Origin: Chryseolinea serpens
GTDB lineage: Bacteria > Bacteroidota > Bacteroidia > Cytophagales > Cyclobacteriaceae
NCBI RefSeq assembly: GCF_900129725.1
Contig: NZ_FQWQ01000004.1
Span: forward strand, 737,026-801,025
Reading direction: 5' to 3'
Length of the DNA stretch: 64,000 nt
Shown here piece after piece: positions 1 to 9,149 of this stretch. Each line of letters starts with the position of its first letter. Positions within the stretch are counted from its first letter, which is position 1. Below the pieces are notes generated by a model that made no database searches, was not told the origin of the DNA, and saw nothing but the letters and a program-made list of their open reading frames with translations. The position numbers and the translations under genes were made by a program.

Positions 1-2
1 GT

Positions 3-1856
3 GGCCCTCAATTCATCATCGAGTTGGCAAACGACGAGTCCCTGAAATTGTGGGGCAAAGACCGCCGCGTGATGGGCAAGCCTGTGCTGGACGCTATACC
101 AGAATTGAAAGGCCAGCCTTTCCTGGACCTGATGATCGACGTCTACAACACCGGCAAGACGTTTGAAGGCCGGGAATCGGTCGCCCGCCTGGAGCGCGAC
201 GGAAGTATCCGCGATGTGTATGTGAACTTCATTTTCAAGGCCCTGCGCGACGCGGATGACAAGATCAACGCCATACTCGCCATGGGCTATGATGTGACCG
301 AACAGGTGGCCGCCCGCCAACAACTTGCCGACGCCGCCGAACGCCTCACGCTCGCCACGGAGGGCACAAAGATGGCCACCTGGGACCTCGACCTCAAAAC
401 CTTCGACATCATTCACTCGCCACGCCTGGCCCGCGTCTTCGGGCATCCGGAAAGCACGCGCCTAAGCTTCCCTGACATGCGCCAGGCCGTTTACCCACGC
501 GACTTGCGTGTGATAGAAAAAGCATTTGATGTTGCCTTGAAGAAGGGCACCTACTACTACGAAGCGCGTGTCGTCCACCCCGACCAGTCGGTGCACTGGA
601 TCCAGACGCGGGGCAAAGTATTCTATAGTGACAATCACATCCCGCTGCGCATGCTGGGCACGATGATGGACATCACCGAACGCAAACGCGCCGAACGCGT
701 CATCGAAGAAAGTGAAAAGAAATTCAGGACCCTGGCCGACTCCATGCCCCAATTTATCTGGACCACGGACAGGGCCGGTAAACTGAATTACTTCAGCCGG
801 TCGGTATACCAATACACCGGCATCATGGATCCCAAACAATTGGCCGAATGCTGGTGGAAGACCATTCACCCCGAAGACCGCAAGGGCACCCTGAAAGCCT
901 GGCAGGAATCGCAGACCACGGGCACCGATTTCCTATTCGAACACCGCTTCCGTCATCACGAGGGCACCTATCGCTGGCAGCTAAGCCGCGCCGTGCCCCA
1001 ACGCGACGTGACGGGAAAAATTGAGATGTGGGTTGGCACCAGCACCGATATTCACGACCGCAAGCTCTTCACCGACGAATTGGAGAACAAGGTGCTGCAA
1101 CGCACCAATGAATTGAACCTGCTCAACCAAAACCTGCTGAAAAGCAACGACGAACTGGCGCAGTTTGCCTATGTGGCCAGCCACGATTTGCAGGAGCCCC
1201 TGCGAAAGATCCAAACCTTCGCCGGTCGCATCCTGGATGTGGAATCAAAAAATCTTTCCGAGCGGGGCCGGGATTATTTTCAACGCATGCAGTCGGCTTC
1301 CGTCCGCATGCAGCAACTCATTATGGATTTGCTCTCCTTCTCGCGGGCCAACACCAACGAAAAATATTTTGAGGTGACCGACCTCAACGTGATCCTTCAG
1401 CTTGTGAAAGAGCAATTGAAGGACACCATCGATCAGAAGCAAGCCGTGATCCTGTCCAGCACGTTGCCGGTGTTGAACATCATCAGCTTCCAGTTCGAAC
1501 AATTGTTTACCAACCTGATCGCCAACGCACTGAAATTTTCCAAGACGGATGTGCCGCCGCTGATCGCCATCCACGCCGACAAGGTGGGGCGCGATCACGT
1601 GCATCACAAGGATGCGGAAGACATCCTTTATCACCGGATCATGATCACCGACAACGGCATCGGCTTCGAGCCGCAGTTCAACGAGCGCATCTTCCAGGTG
1701 TTCCAGCGCCTTCACGGCAAAGACGAATATCCAGGTACCGGCATCGGATTGGCCATCTGTAAGAAAATTATAGAGAACCACCAGGGCTTCATCGAAGCCT
1801 CCGGACAATTGAACAAGGGCGCGGTGTTTACGGTCTATGTTCCCGCCAGAAACTGA
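3..1856 (+). CDS. Multi-PAS sensor histidine kinase (5' partial)
   Basis: The reading frame is already open at the window edge (codons from base 3 read GPQFIIELAN...), so the TTG at 24 is not a real start and the N-terminus is missing. It carries three PAS/PAC modules (about nt 3-310, 340-700, 715-1065), the last two ending in MGTMMDITERK-like and GTSTDIHDRK PAC motifs. A HisKA domain follows with H-box ASHDLQEP (His codon at 1182), then a HATPase_c domain with N-box NLIANALKF, G1 DNGIGFE and G2 GTGIGLA. No receiver domain and no membrane segment are visible in this part. The family autophosphorylates on His and passes phosphate to a response regulator; no partner is encoded here. The signal is unknown. 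The kinase assignment is firm. Confidence 0.93.
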   Translation, partial: GPQFIIELANDESLKLWGKDRRVMGKPVLDAIPELKGQPFLDLMIDVYNTGKTFEGRESVARLERDGSIRDVYVNFIFKALRDADDKINAILAMGYDVTEQVAARQQLADAAERLTLATEGTKMATWDLDLKTFDIIHSPRLARVFGHPESTRLSFPDMRQAVYPRDLRVIEKAFDVALKKGTYYYEARVVHPDQSVHWIQTRGKVFYSDNHIPLRMLGTMMDITERKRAERVIEESEKKFRTLADSMPQFIWTTDRAGKLNYFSRSVYQYTGIMDPKQLAECWWKTIHPEDRKGTLKAWQESQTTGTDFLFEHRFRHHEGTYRWQLSRAVPQRDVTGKIEMWVGTSTDIHDRKLFTDELENKVLQRTNELNLLNQNLLKSNDELAQFAYVASHDLQEPLRKIQTFAGRILDVESKNLSERGRDYFQRMQSASVRMQQLIMDLLSFSRANTNEKYFEVTDLNVILQLVKEQLKDTIDQKQAVILSSTLPVLNIISFQFEQLFTNLIANALKFSKTDVPPLIAIHADKVGRDHVHHKDAEDILYHRIMITDNGIGFEPQFNERIFQVFQRLHGKDEYPGTGIGLAICKKIIENHQGFIEASGQLNKGAVFTVYVPARN

Positions 1857-1886
1857 TCAGCCTTTTTTTATTTCATAAACCGACCA

Positions 1887-3056
1887 TTATTTGGTGTCGA
1901 GGCGAATGAATTTTCCTTCGCTGATCTTGCCATCCTTCACCGTATAAAGCGTAAAGCCCGACGGCAATTTTATAGTGCCTTCTTCCGAAGGCCCGACGAT
2001 GGCGGCGGTTTGTTCATAACGTGTGGGCTGGTTGTAGGATTCGAACGTGAATACCTGGCGAAAATGAAAATGGCCGGCCAGCGAAAGCGGGTAGGGGCGC
2101 TGGTTCAGGATGGCCACTAACTCCTGCGCGTTGGAGACAACGTGGCGATAGTGAAGTATGCCGTGCTGGCGCTCCAATGACCGGCCCGGACCGGTCTCTT
2201 CAAAATTGGAGAGACTAAGCCCACCCGAGAAGAATGGCATGTGCGCAAACGTGACCACCGGTTGGGTGGGAGGGATCGCGGCCAGATCGTTTTTGAGCCA
2301 CGCCACTTGCGTGGAATCCACATGGCCGTAGTACCACAAGTCTTCATAGTCGATATCGTCCAGGGCCACAAAGTGGATCCCGCCATAATTGAAGCTGTAG
2401 TAGTTGGGGCCAAAGTAGTGATGGAACATTTTTTTGCCATACAAGGGGTTGTTTTTTCCTACCAGCGACAAATGGCGTTCGATCCCAAAGTTGTCGTGGT
2501 TGCCGGCGGCGCTCCACACGGGCATGGAGAATTTATGCGTCTCGCTGAGGTAGAGATCATACAATGCGGTCACTTCCTTTTCGGGAACTCTCAACGCATC
2601 GCGAATGAGATCGCCCGTCACCAACACAAACGCCGGCTTCAGAGAATCGGCCATGGCGCGCAGGCGTTGGGTTCGGGGAAGGCTCGTTTCGCTGATGTGG
2701 GTGTCGGAAGCATGCAGGAAGGAGAAGGAAGTGACGGTCGCGGTTTTGAGGAGGGCGAAGTTCAACTCACCCCCGGTTTCGGGGATCTTTTGCCAATAGG
2801 TTGCCGCAGCTTTATACCCGTCGGGTAAGCAGATCATGATCAAACCATAGCCCTCCACATCGTCGATCGTATAATGACCGGTGGCATCCGTTTGAACAAC
2901 CTGCACCTGGTCCGACACGGCCACACCCCGGAGGCCGGTTTCGTCTTTGTCCTTCTGGCCATTGTTGTTTTTATCGGCAAACACAAATCCCGACACGGCC
3001 TTGGCATGGAGCGTATGGGAAAGCGCGATGAAGAGCAGGAATAGAAAGGGTCTCAT
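1887..3056 (-). CDS. Secreted calcineurin-like metallophosphoesterase
   Basis: 389 aa with a Sec signal peptide (residues 1-18, cut near HAKA). Residues 20-100 form a small beta domain (FVFADKNNNGQKDKDE start, of the kind often placed before bacterial metallophosphatases). The catalytic domain shows the full metal-binding set: DTH (118-120), GDLIRD (148-153), GNHD (185-188), AHMP (His272) and GHFH (328-331). It therefore probably hydrolyses a phosphomonoester or phosphodiester in the periplasm or outside the cell; the substrate cannot be read from sequence. It is convergent with the upstream histidine kinase (30 bases apart) and appears monocistronic. Confidence 0.9.
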   Translation of the reverse strand: MRPFLFLLFIALSHTLHAKAVSGFVFADKNNNGQKDKDETGLRGVAVSDQVQVVQTDATGHYTIDDVEGYGLIMICLPDGYKAAATYWQKIPETGGELNFALLKTATVTSFSFLHASDTHISETSLPRTQRLRAMADSLKPAFVLVTGDLIRDALRVPEKEVTALYDLYLSETHKFSMPVWSAAGNHDNFGIERHLSLVGKNNPLYGKKMFHHYFGPNYYSFNYGGIHFVALDDIDYEDLWYYGHVDSTQVAWLKNDLAAIPPTQPVVTFAHMPFFSGGLSLSNFEETGPGRSLERQHGILHYRHVVSNAQELVAILNQRPYPLSLAGHFHFRQVFTFESYNQPTRYEQTAAIVGPSEEGTIKLPSGFTLYTVKDGKISEGKFIRLDTK

Positions 3057-3180
3057 ACGATTTTGATTTTAAGAAATGAAGATGAGCATAATGCGGGATA
3101 TTAGCAATCGACCGGCGACAAGCGCCTGGACGGTCAGCGCCGAAACGTAACGAAAAGGTAATTTCGATTTTTGTTTTGAA

Positions 3181-3723
3181 ATGGTTAACTTCATCACCCA
3201 GTTTATGAGCAAAGCCGAAACCAAAGACCTGTCGAAATTTCTAAAGCCGTTCCCCAGCGGTGTCCAGGAAACAGTTTGGTTTCTCCGGGACTTTGTGTGG
3301 GATCTTTACCCGCAAACCAACGAACTCATTTACGACAATTACAACGCCGTTGCTTTCGGTTGGTCGCCCACGGACCGGGTGGGGCACACGTTCTGTTCCA
3401 TCGCTGTTGGCCGCACCAGCATGAACGTTCACTTCGGTTTTTATTGGGGCTCCGAAATTGCCGACCCCGAAAAACGCTTGATCGGTGAAGGCAATCAATA
3501 CCGTTATATTCTGGTGAAGGACCCGGCAGAATTCCCCAAAGCCTATATGAAAAAGCTATTGACGGAGGCCTATGCCAATTCACTCGCCAAGGTAAAAGAT
3601 AAAAAACAAATTATGGAGGGCCTGACCATCACCAAGTCCGTCTCCGAAAAAAAACGAACAACCAAAGCCAAGCCCGTTAAGAAGACCGCAAAAAAGAAAG
3701 TGGCTGCAAAAAAGAAAAAGTAG
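3181..3723 (+). CDS. DUF1801-type protein with Lys/Ala-rich C-terminal tail
   Basis: 180 aa. Residues about 1-140 resemble the DUF1801/YdhG-like fold (LPxGVQETVWFLRDF..., YDNYNAVAFGW, VHFGFYWG), a small alpha/beta domain of unknown biochemical role. Residues about 150-180 form a strongly basic tail of repeated KK/AK units (KPVKKTAKKKVAAKKKK), like the tails of bacterial histone-H1-like proteins, which suggests nucleic-acid binding. There is no signal peptide, so it is cytoplasmic. ATG start at 3181. It stands alone; the 262 bases downstream to the next gene hold no recognisable feature. Confidence 0.75.
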   Translation: MVNFITQFMSKAETKDLSKFLKPFPSGVQETVWFLRDFVWDLYPQTNELIYDNYNAVAFGWSPTDRVGHTFCSIAVGRTSMNVHFGFYWGSEIADPEKRLIGEGNQYRYILVKDPAEFPKAYMKKLLTEAYANSLAKVKDKKQIMEGLTITKSVSEKKRTTKAKPVKKTAKKKVAAKKKK

Positions 3724-3985
3724 TCTGTGATCATGAGTTCGGCCTGGCGTCGGCAAGGCGATAGCCACCGGGTCACCCCACAAGGTTCACGTTAGAGAGT
3801 ATTCGAAGTTTCCATTCTTTGTGGAGATATTTTGTAAAAAGAGAAGATAAAGGATGTGTCAAATGAAGTGATAGACCACTGCAAATTACCTCACCGGTCA
3901 GCCTTTTGACCAATGCCGTTTGTCGAACCCGTAAAAAAAACGACATGTTGTAAAATTAAATTCAAATAAATCCTCAAACCAATCC

Positions 3986-6900
3986 ATGAAAATTAAAATC
4001 CTCTTACTATGGGTGCTCCTCGTGAGCACAGCTGTACATCTTCACGGTCAAAGTACCGCGAATCAAACGATCCGCACATTGCCAAACGGGCTTCGGTATT
4101 GGGAATATCTCCCACCAACCTATTCCCCGACAGGACGGAAAATCCCCGTGGTGATCTTTCTGCACGGCCTGCAGGAGCGGGGCAATACGGATGCCGACAT
4201 GAGCAAAATCATAAATGTAAACAATACGCCACCCAACTATGTGGAGGATGGTGAAGATTTTGAATTTGTACTGATCTCCCCTCAACTCCCGACAAGCCAA
4301 CCGGGTTGGAATAATAAAAATCACATCAACCCCGTCGTCGACTACGTTTTGCAAAACTACAACGTAGATCCCGACCAGCTTTATCTCACCGGATTGAGCC
4401 TCGGCGGCGGTGGCGTGTGGGGCTATGCGCAAGACCCGGTATATGGCCAGAAGGTCCGGGGCATCGTGCCCGTGTGTGGTCATCAAAACGATCAGAACAA
4501 GGCGTGCAACATCGCCAACAATGGCATCCGCGTTTGGGCCTTTCACGGCGAGGACGATACCACCGTGAGCAAACTCAAAACCATCAACATGGTAAACGCG
4601 ATCAACGCCTGTATCCCGGCACCCAATCCACTGGCCATCAAAACCATTTATCCAGGGGTTAATCACAACGCATGGGATAATGCCTACCGGACCGATCATG
4701 CACTCCACAATCCGAATGTGTATGAATGGATGATGCAAACGTTCAACCTGCCCGTTGCCAATGCGGGCGCCGACCGGAGCATCACCCTTCCTAAGGACAG
4801 CGTAATACTAACGGGGAGCGGCACATCTTCCAACAGCACCATCACGGGTTACGCATGGCAACAAGTATCGGGCCCCACCTGCACGTTAAGCGGAATCACG
4901 ACCAACGCACTCTCGGTATCGGGCATGACGCAAGGTACCTATGTGTTTAGCCTCGTGGTGACGGACGCTGCCAGCAACGCATCGCCCCCCGACCAGGTGA
5001 CCATCACGGTTTCAGGAACCAATGTGCCCCCGGTAGCCAATGCCGGCGGCGATGTGACCATCACCCTTCCGCATTTGCCCGTAACCTTCAACGGTTCCGG
5101 TTCTGACAGCGATGGATTGATCTCCACTTATTTATGGACCAAACAGAGCGGAGGCACGTGTACCTTATCAGGAACAGCCACGGCGACACTATCGGTAAGC
5201 AATTTCTCGGCAGGGACCTATGTGTTCCGGCTGACCGTAACGGATAACAACAGTGCCTCAGCCTACGACGAAGTGACCCTCATTGTCAATCCCGAGCCGG
5301 TCGGCGCGGCAACCAGCTGGAATGCCTATGATATTGTGATGCAGTCAACCCAGGCGCATCAAGGCCTGGTGAACAGTACCGACAACAGCATTCAAGCCAC
5401 CGTTTCTTTCTTTCAGTCCACGAACGACGGAGGCGTAAAAAAGAACGCCCTGCTCACCAACTATAATGCAGGACCGCATCCCAACGCCAACAGTTTTGTC
5501 ACCACCTACTGGGCCCTTGGAGTGGGCAATGTCTATCCTTATGCGGGCAAGAGCACCGTGGGAAGAGGAAGCGAGACCGGCGAAGGCAATGTTCCTTCAC
5601 CCACAGGAGTGTTCGATCTGCAACTGCATCCACCGAACTCCGCCAAACTCATTGTGTCGGCATTCGTCGTTCCGGTAGCGGGCGAATACACACTCAGCAA
5701 CCTGGCGGTGCGACGCGTCTCTTCGGCCTCGGGAACAACCCGGCTGAAAGTATTCGATAGTGATCAGTTGCCGGTGGCCGATCTTCAAGCGACCAACAAC
5801 CAGGATTGGGTACAAAACACGAACACGCTCGCACTGGGAACCCTGAGCATTGGCGACAGCATTTACTTTGCGGTTGACCGGGAAGGAAATTATGCCTCCG
5901 ATTTCACCGAAGTCATGTGGACCGTCAACCGGCTCATCCCCAATACCCCTCCCGTTGCGAATGCCGGTACTGACTTCGCCACGCCGCAGCACAGCTTCAA
6001 CTTATCCGGCTCGGGAACCGATAACGACGGTCTCATCGCCACGTACGCGTGGACACAACAAAACGGCCCCACGGCAACGATCACTAACGCCACCACGCAG
6101 ACGCCGACCGTGAGTGTTTCTTCGGAAGGAGAGTACGTATTCCGCCTCACCGTGACCGACGATGACGGCGCCACCGCCATCGACGAGGTAACCGTCGTGG
6201 TGACCGCTCCCGTAGAGATCAGCTGGAATTCCTATGACATCGTCATGCAATCCACGCAGGCGCAACAAGGCAAGGTCAACAGCACCGACAACAGCCTGCA
6301 GGCAACGATAGCGTTCTTCCAATCCACTAACGACGGTGGTGTCCGGAAAAGCGCGTTGCTTCCCGTGTACAATCCCGGGGCGCATCCAAATGCCAATAGT
6401 TTTGTCACCACCTATTGGGCGAACAACACCGGCAACGTATATCCCTACGCAGGCAAAAGCACCGTGGGCAGAGGCAGTGAGACCGGCGAAGGCAACGTGC
6501 CTTCACCCACCGGTGTGTTCGACCTGCAATTGCATCCACCGAATTCATCCAAGCTGATGGTGGCCGCATTCGTCGTACCCGCCGCGGGTGAGTATACGGT
6601 CAGCAGTGCTGCCGTAAGAAGAGTGTCATCTTCTTCGGGCACCCAGAGACTCAAAATTTTTAACAACCTCCAGTCCATCCTCCTGGATCTCCAGGCCACC
6701 AACAACCAGGACTGGGTGCAAAGCTCGACCCCGCTGTCGCTGGGAGTTTTAACCGTTGGCGACAGCATTTATTTCGCGGTCGACCGCGATGGAAACTATG
6801 CGTCTGATTTTACGGAAGTAGCCTGGAGCATCGCCATGATCCCACCCTCGAGCCAGGCGCGCATGGCGCCTAGACAAACTCTCGCGCAGACCGCCCCAGA

Positions 6901-7159
6901 GCAACCCGCGGCCCCAGAGGAAACGCCGATTGGTTTCTATCCCAACCCCGTGAAGAATGCGATCTCGTTCCAAGGCATCACTGGCGAGACCCATGTCACC
7001 TTTTATAGCGCCATGGGCGCCCTGTTGCAACAAACCAAAATAGATCAAGCTCACAGCACGCTTGACATCAATGCAACAACATTCTCACCGGGGCTGTACA
7101 TCATGATCCTGAAAAATCCAGGTGTGCAGAAACAATTCAAGTTCCTCGTAGAACCTTAA
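3986..7159 (+). CDS. Secreted multidomain alpha/beta-hydrolase (esterase) with PKD domains and T9SS sorting tail
   Basis: 1057 aa with a signal peptide (residues 1-21, cut after VHLHG). Residues about 25-254 are an alpha/beta-hydrolase of the PHB-depolymerase/feruloyl-esterase-like type: oxyanion region VIFLHGLQERG, nucleophile elbow GLSLGG, acid loop AFHGEDD and a His in GVNHNAW. PKD-like domains follow at about 255-342, 348-437 and 655-740 (each ending xVxFRLxVTD or similar). Two copies of a roughly 205-residue module (about 444-650 and 743-952) alternate with PKD domains. Residues about 980-1057 form a type A T9SS C-terminal domain (FYPNPVKNAI ... GLYIMIL ... FKFLVEP). It is probably exported by T9SS and anchored or released at the surface to attack a plant or polymer ester. 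Substrate inferred only. Confidence 0.85.
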   Translation: MKIKILLLWVLLVSTAVHLHGQSTANQTIRTLPNGLRYWEYLPPTYSPTGRKIPVVIFLHGLQERGNTDADMSKIINVNNTPPNYVEDGEDFEFVLISPQLPTSQPGWNNKNHINPVVDYVLQNYNVDPDQLYLTGLSLGGGGVWGYAQDPVYGQKVRGIVPVCGHQNDQNKACNIANNGIRVWAFHGEDDTTVSKLKTINMVNAINACIPAPNPLAIKTIYPGVNHNAWDNAYRTDHALHNPNVYEWMMQTFNLPVANAGADRSITLPKDSVILTGSGTSSNSTITGYAWQQVSGPTCTLSGITTNALSVSGMTQGTYVFSLVVTDAASNASPPDQVTITVSGTNVPPVANAGGDVTITLPHLPVTFNGSGSDSDGLISTYLWTKQSGGTCTLSGTATATLSVSNFSAGTYVFRLTVTDNNSASAYDEVTLIVNPEPVGAATSWNAYDIVMQSTQAHQGLVNSTDNSIQATVSFFQSTNDGGVKKNALLTNYNAGPHPNANSFVTTYWALGVGNVYPYAGKSTVGRGSETGEGNVPSPTGVFDLQLHPPNSAKLIVSAFVVPVAGEYTLSNLAVRRVSSASGTTRLKVFDSDQLPVADLQATNNQDWVQNTNTLALGTLSIGDSIYFAVDREGNYASDFTEVMWTVNRLIPNTPPVANAGTDFATPQHSFNLSGSGTDNDGLIATYAWTQQNGPTATITNATTQTPTVSVSSEGEYVFRLTVTDDDGATAIDEVTVVVTAPVEISWNSYDIVMQSTQAQQGKVNSTDNSLQATIAFFQSTNDGGVRKSALLPVYNPGAHPNANSFVTTYWANNTGNVYPYAGKSTVGRGSETGEGNVPSPTGVFDLQLHPPNSSKLMVAAFVVPAAGEYTVSSAAVRRVSSSSGTQRLKIFNNLQSILLDLQATNNQDWVQSSTPLSLGVLTVGDSIYFAVDRDGNYASDFTEVAWSIAMIPPSSQARMAPRQTLAQTAPEQPAAPEETPIGFYPNPVKNAISFQGITGETHVTFYSAMGALLQQTKIDQAHSTLDINATTFSPGLYIMILKNPGVQKQFKFLVEP
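5315..6838 (+). repeat. Intragenic duplication of a ~205-codon module
   Basis: The stretch beginning at 5315 (agctggaat...) recurs at 6221, an offset of 906 bases, over about 615 bases. Protein identity is high throughout (YDIVMQSTQA, VGRGSETGEGNVPSP and QATNNQDWVQ occur in both) while many third positions differ, so the duplication is not very recent. The first PKD-plus-module pair was evidently duplicated as a unit, since a PKD domain lies between the copies. The module itself has no fold I recognise; it is probably a beta-sandwich carbohydrate- or surface-binding domain. Confidence 0.85.
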
Positions 7160-7178
7160 ACACAAAATCAGGAGCAAT

Positions 7179-7217
7179 AAAAAATGGAAGGGCGCACAAA
7201 GCTCCCTTCCATTTTTT
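7179..7217 (+). terminator. Rho-independent terminator of the esterase gene
   Basis: A 14-base perfect inverted repeat (7179-7192 with 7204-7217; core ATGGAAGGG/CCCTTCCAT), 11-base loop and a run of eight T, 20 bases after the stop codon. Confidence 0.85.
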
Positions 7218-7252
7218 TTGTGCCTCATACGGATCAGAAATCAAATCAAAAA

Positions 7253-7276
7253 AAAGCCGCCCCGAAGGGCGGCTTT
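7253..7276 (-). terminator. Terminator of pckA
   Basis: Perfect 10-bp stem AAAGCCGCCC/GGGCGGCTTT with a CGAA tetraloop and an A-run on the plus strand (7246-7255), which reads as a U-run on the minus strand. It lies 26 bases beyond the pckA stop. Confidence 0.88.
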
Positions 7277-7301
7277 CCAACTACAGCCATCGGTAAGAAA
7301 G

Positions 7302-8915
7302 TCATGCGTGCACCTTGATCTGTGGCGCGCCCATGAGGATCTCCTCCGAAGCAGAAGATGAGAACTTTTCGAAATTCTTCAGGAACGACTCGGCCAGGAA
7401 GTTTGCCTTTTGATCATAGGCTTCCTTATCGGTCCAGGTGTTGCGCGGGTCCAGGAGCTCGGAAGGGACCTGCGGGCAACTTACCGGGTAGGCCACGCCA
7501 AAGACATCATGCGTTTTATAGTCGACCGTGTGCAACGCGCCATTCAGCGCTGCCGTGATGAGGGCGCGGGTAACTTTCAAGCTCATGCGCTTGCCCACGC
7601 CATAGGCGCCGCCGGACCAGCCGGTATTCACCAGCCACACCGTTACGCCGGCCTCTTGCATCTTGGCACTCAACATGCCGGCATACACCGTGGGATGCAG
7701 GGGCATGAACGGCGCACCAAAGCATGCCGAGAACGTCATGGTAGGTTCCGTTACGCCTTCCTCCGTGCCCGCCACTTTAGCCGTGTAGCCGGAGATGAAG
7801 TGGAATGCGGCCTGGCCTGGGGTGAGCTTTGAAATAGGAGGGAGCACCCCGTAAGCATCGCAGGTAAGGAAGAATATGTTCTTCGGGTTCAACCCAAGCG
7901 AAGGCACCGCGATGTTTGGGATGTGATGGATGGGATAACTCACCCGGGTGTTTTCTGTTTTTGAGCAGTTGGTATAATCCACATCCGTGGTGCCGGGCTT
8001 AAAGCAAATGTTTTCTAACAAAGCACCGGAGCGAATGGCGTGGAAGATCTCGGGCTCGCGTTCTTCGTCGAGGTCGATGGTCTTCGCATAGCAGCCGCCT
8101 TCGAAATTGAAGATCACGTTGTCAGGTGTCCAGCCATGCTCATCGTCGCCGATGAGTTTGCGATCGGGATCGGCCGACAAGGTGGTCTTGCCCGTACCCG
8201 ACAAGCCAAAGAAAATAGCGGTGTCACCGCTCTTGCCGGTGTTGGCAGAACAGTGCATGGACAACACGTTTTTCTGATGGGGTAAAATAAAGTTCAACGC
8301 CGTGAACACACCTTTCTTGATCTCGCCCGTGTAGCCGGAGCCGCCAATGAGGATGATCTTGCGTTTGAAGTCGATGATGGAAAAGTTGTGTTGCCGCGTG
8401 CCGTCCGTGGCGGGATCGGCATGGAAGCCCGGCGCGTTGAGCACGTGCCATTCGGCGGAGAACGTTTTCAGCTCGCGTTCCCAGGGACGCAGAAACATAT
8501 TATGGACAAATAAATTAGACCACGCATACTCCGTGATCACCCGCAGGTTCATGCGATAGCGCGGATCGGCGCAGGCATAAACATCGCGCACATAAAATTC
8601 CTTGCCGTTGAAGTAGGCGATCATCTTGGCATAGAGCCGGTCGAAATTGGCGGGTGAAAAGGGGATGTTGAAGTTGTTCCACCACACCGCGTCGGTGGTC
8701 AGTTCGTCTTTGACGGTGAACTTGTCTTTGGGTGACCTGCCGGTAAATTCACCGGTGTTTACAGTAACAGCGCCGTTGCTGGCGAGGGCAACCTGGCCTT
8801 CGTTCAACGCACGGGCGGCGAGTTGTTCGGGGGGTAAATTCCAGTGCGCCTTCCCCTCCTCAATGCCGAGGTCTTCGACCGAGGCATCGGCCGGTTTTAT
8901 TCCGAGTTCTTGCAT
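7302..8915 (-). CDS. pckA: Phosphoenolpyruvate carboxykinase (ATP)
   Basis: 537 aa, the usual length for ATP-dependent PEPCK. It catalyses oxaloacetate + ATP to PEP + CO2 + ADP, the entry step of gluconeogenesis, in the cytosol. Visible signatures are TGRSPKDKF near residue 60, the kinase-1a P-loop GLSGTGKT (237-244), the metal-binding GDDEHGW (256-262) and the substrate-binding GYTAKVAGTE region. ATG start at 8915; it is transcribed divergently from the peptide transporter genes and ends in its own terminator, so it is monocistronic. Confidence 0.97.
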   Translation of the reverse strand: MQELGIKPADASVEDLGIEEGKAHWNLPPEQLAARALNEGQVALASNGAVTVNTGEFTGRSPKDKFTVKDELTTDAVWWNNFNIPFSPANFDRLYAKMIAYFNGKEFYVRDVYACADPRYRMNLRVITEYAWSNLFVHNMFLRPWERELKTFSAEWHVLNAPGFHADPATDGTRQHNFSIIDFKRKIILIGGSGYTGEIKKGVFTALNFILPHQKNVLSMHCSANTGKSGDTAIFFGLSGTGKTTLSADPDRKLIGDDEHGWTPDNVIFNFEGGCYAKTIDLDEEREPEIFHAIRSGALLENICFKPGTTDVDYTNCSKTENTRVSYPIHHIPNIAVPSLGLNPKNIFFLTCDAYGVLPPISKLTPGQAAFHFISGYTAKVAGTEEGVTEPTMTFSACFGAPFMPLHPTVYAGMLSAKMQEAGVTVWLVNTGWSGGAYGVGKRMSLKVTRALITAALNGALHTVDYKTHDVFGVAYPVSCPQVPSELLDPRNTWTDKEAYDQKANFLAESFLKNFEKFSSSASEEILMGAPQIKVHA

Positions 8916-8971
8916 GATAAATGGGTTAATGAGTTGCTCAAAGATACCTCAATTTTATACCATTTCAATCG

Positions 8972-8998
8972 TTTGCATTATGAATTTTGTTACATTTG
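8972..8998 (+). promoter_or_regulatory. Possible promoter for the POT/OPT transporter genes
   Basis: A TACATTTG box (8991-8998) matches the Bacteroidota -7 consensus TAnnTTTG, with a TTTG at 8972-8975. The 15-base spacing is shorter than the usual 19-21 and the gene starts 150 bases downstream, so only the -7 match is persuasive. Confidence 0.35.
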
Positions 8999-9149
8999 CC
9001 CGCCTTCAGGGATACTTGCGAAAATGGATTTATCGGCCTACTTTGACACCCGATTTGGAGGAAGAGGCGTGCCACTTAAAAAGATTTTTTAAAAGGCCCC
9101 TTTTGCAAAATTTTGATTGGATTTTTTACCAAAAACCTAACCGCAATTA

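Noticed and set aside
9024..9092. Short open frame MDLSAYFDTRFGG... upstream of the POT gene as a leader peptide
   Set aside because: It has no ribosome-binding evidence or paired attenuator hairpins; coding function cannot be supported.
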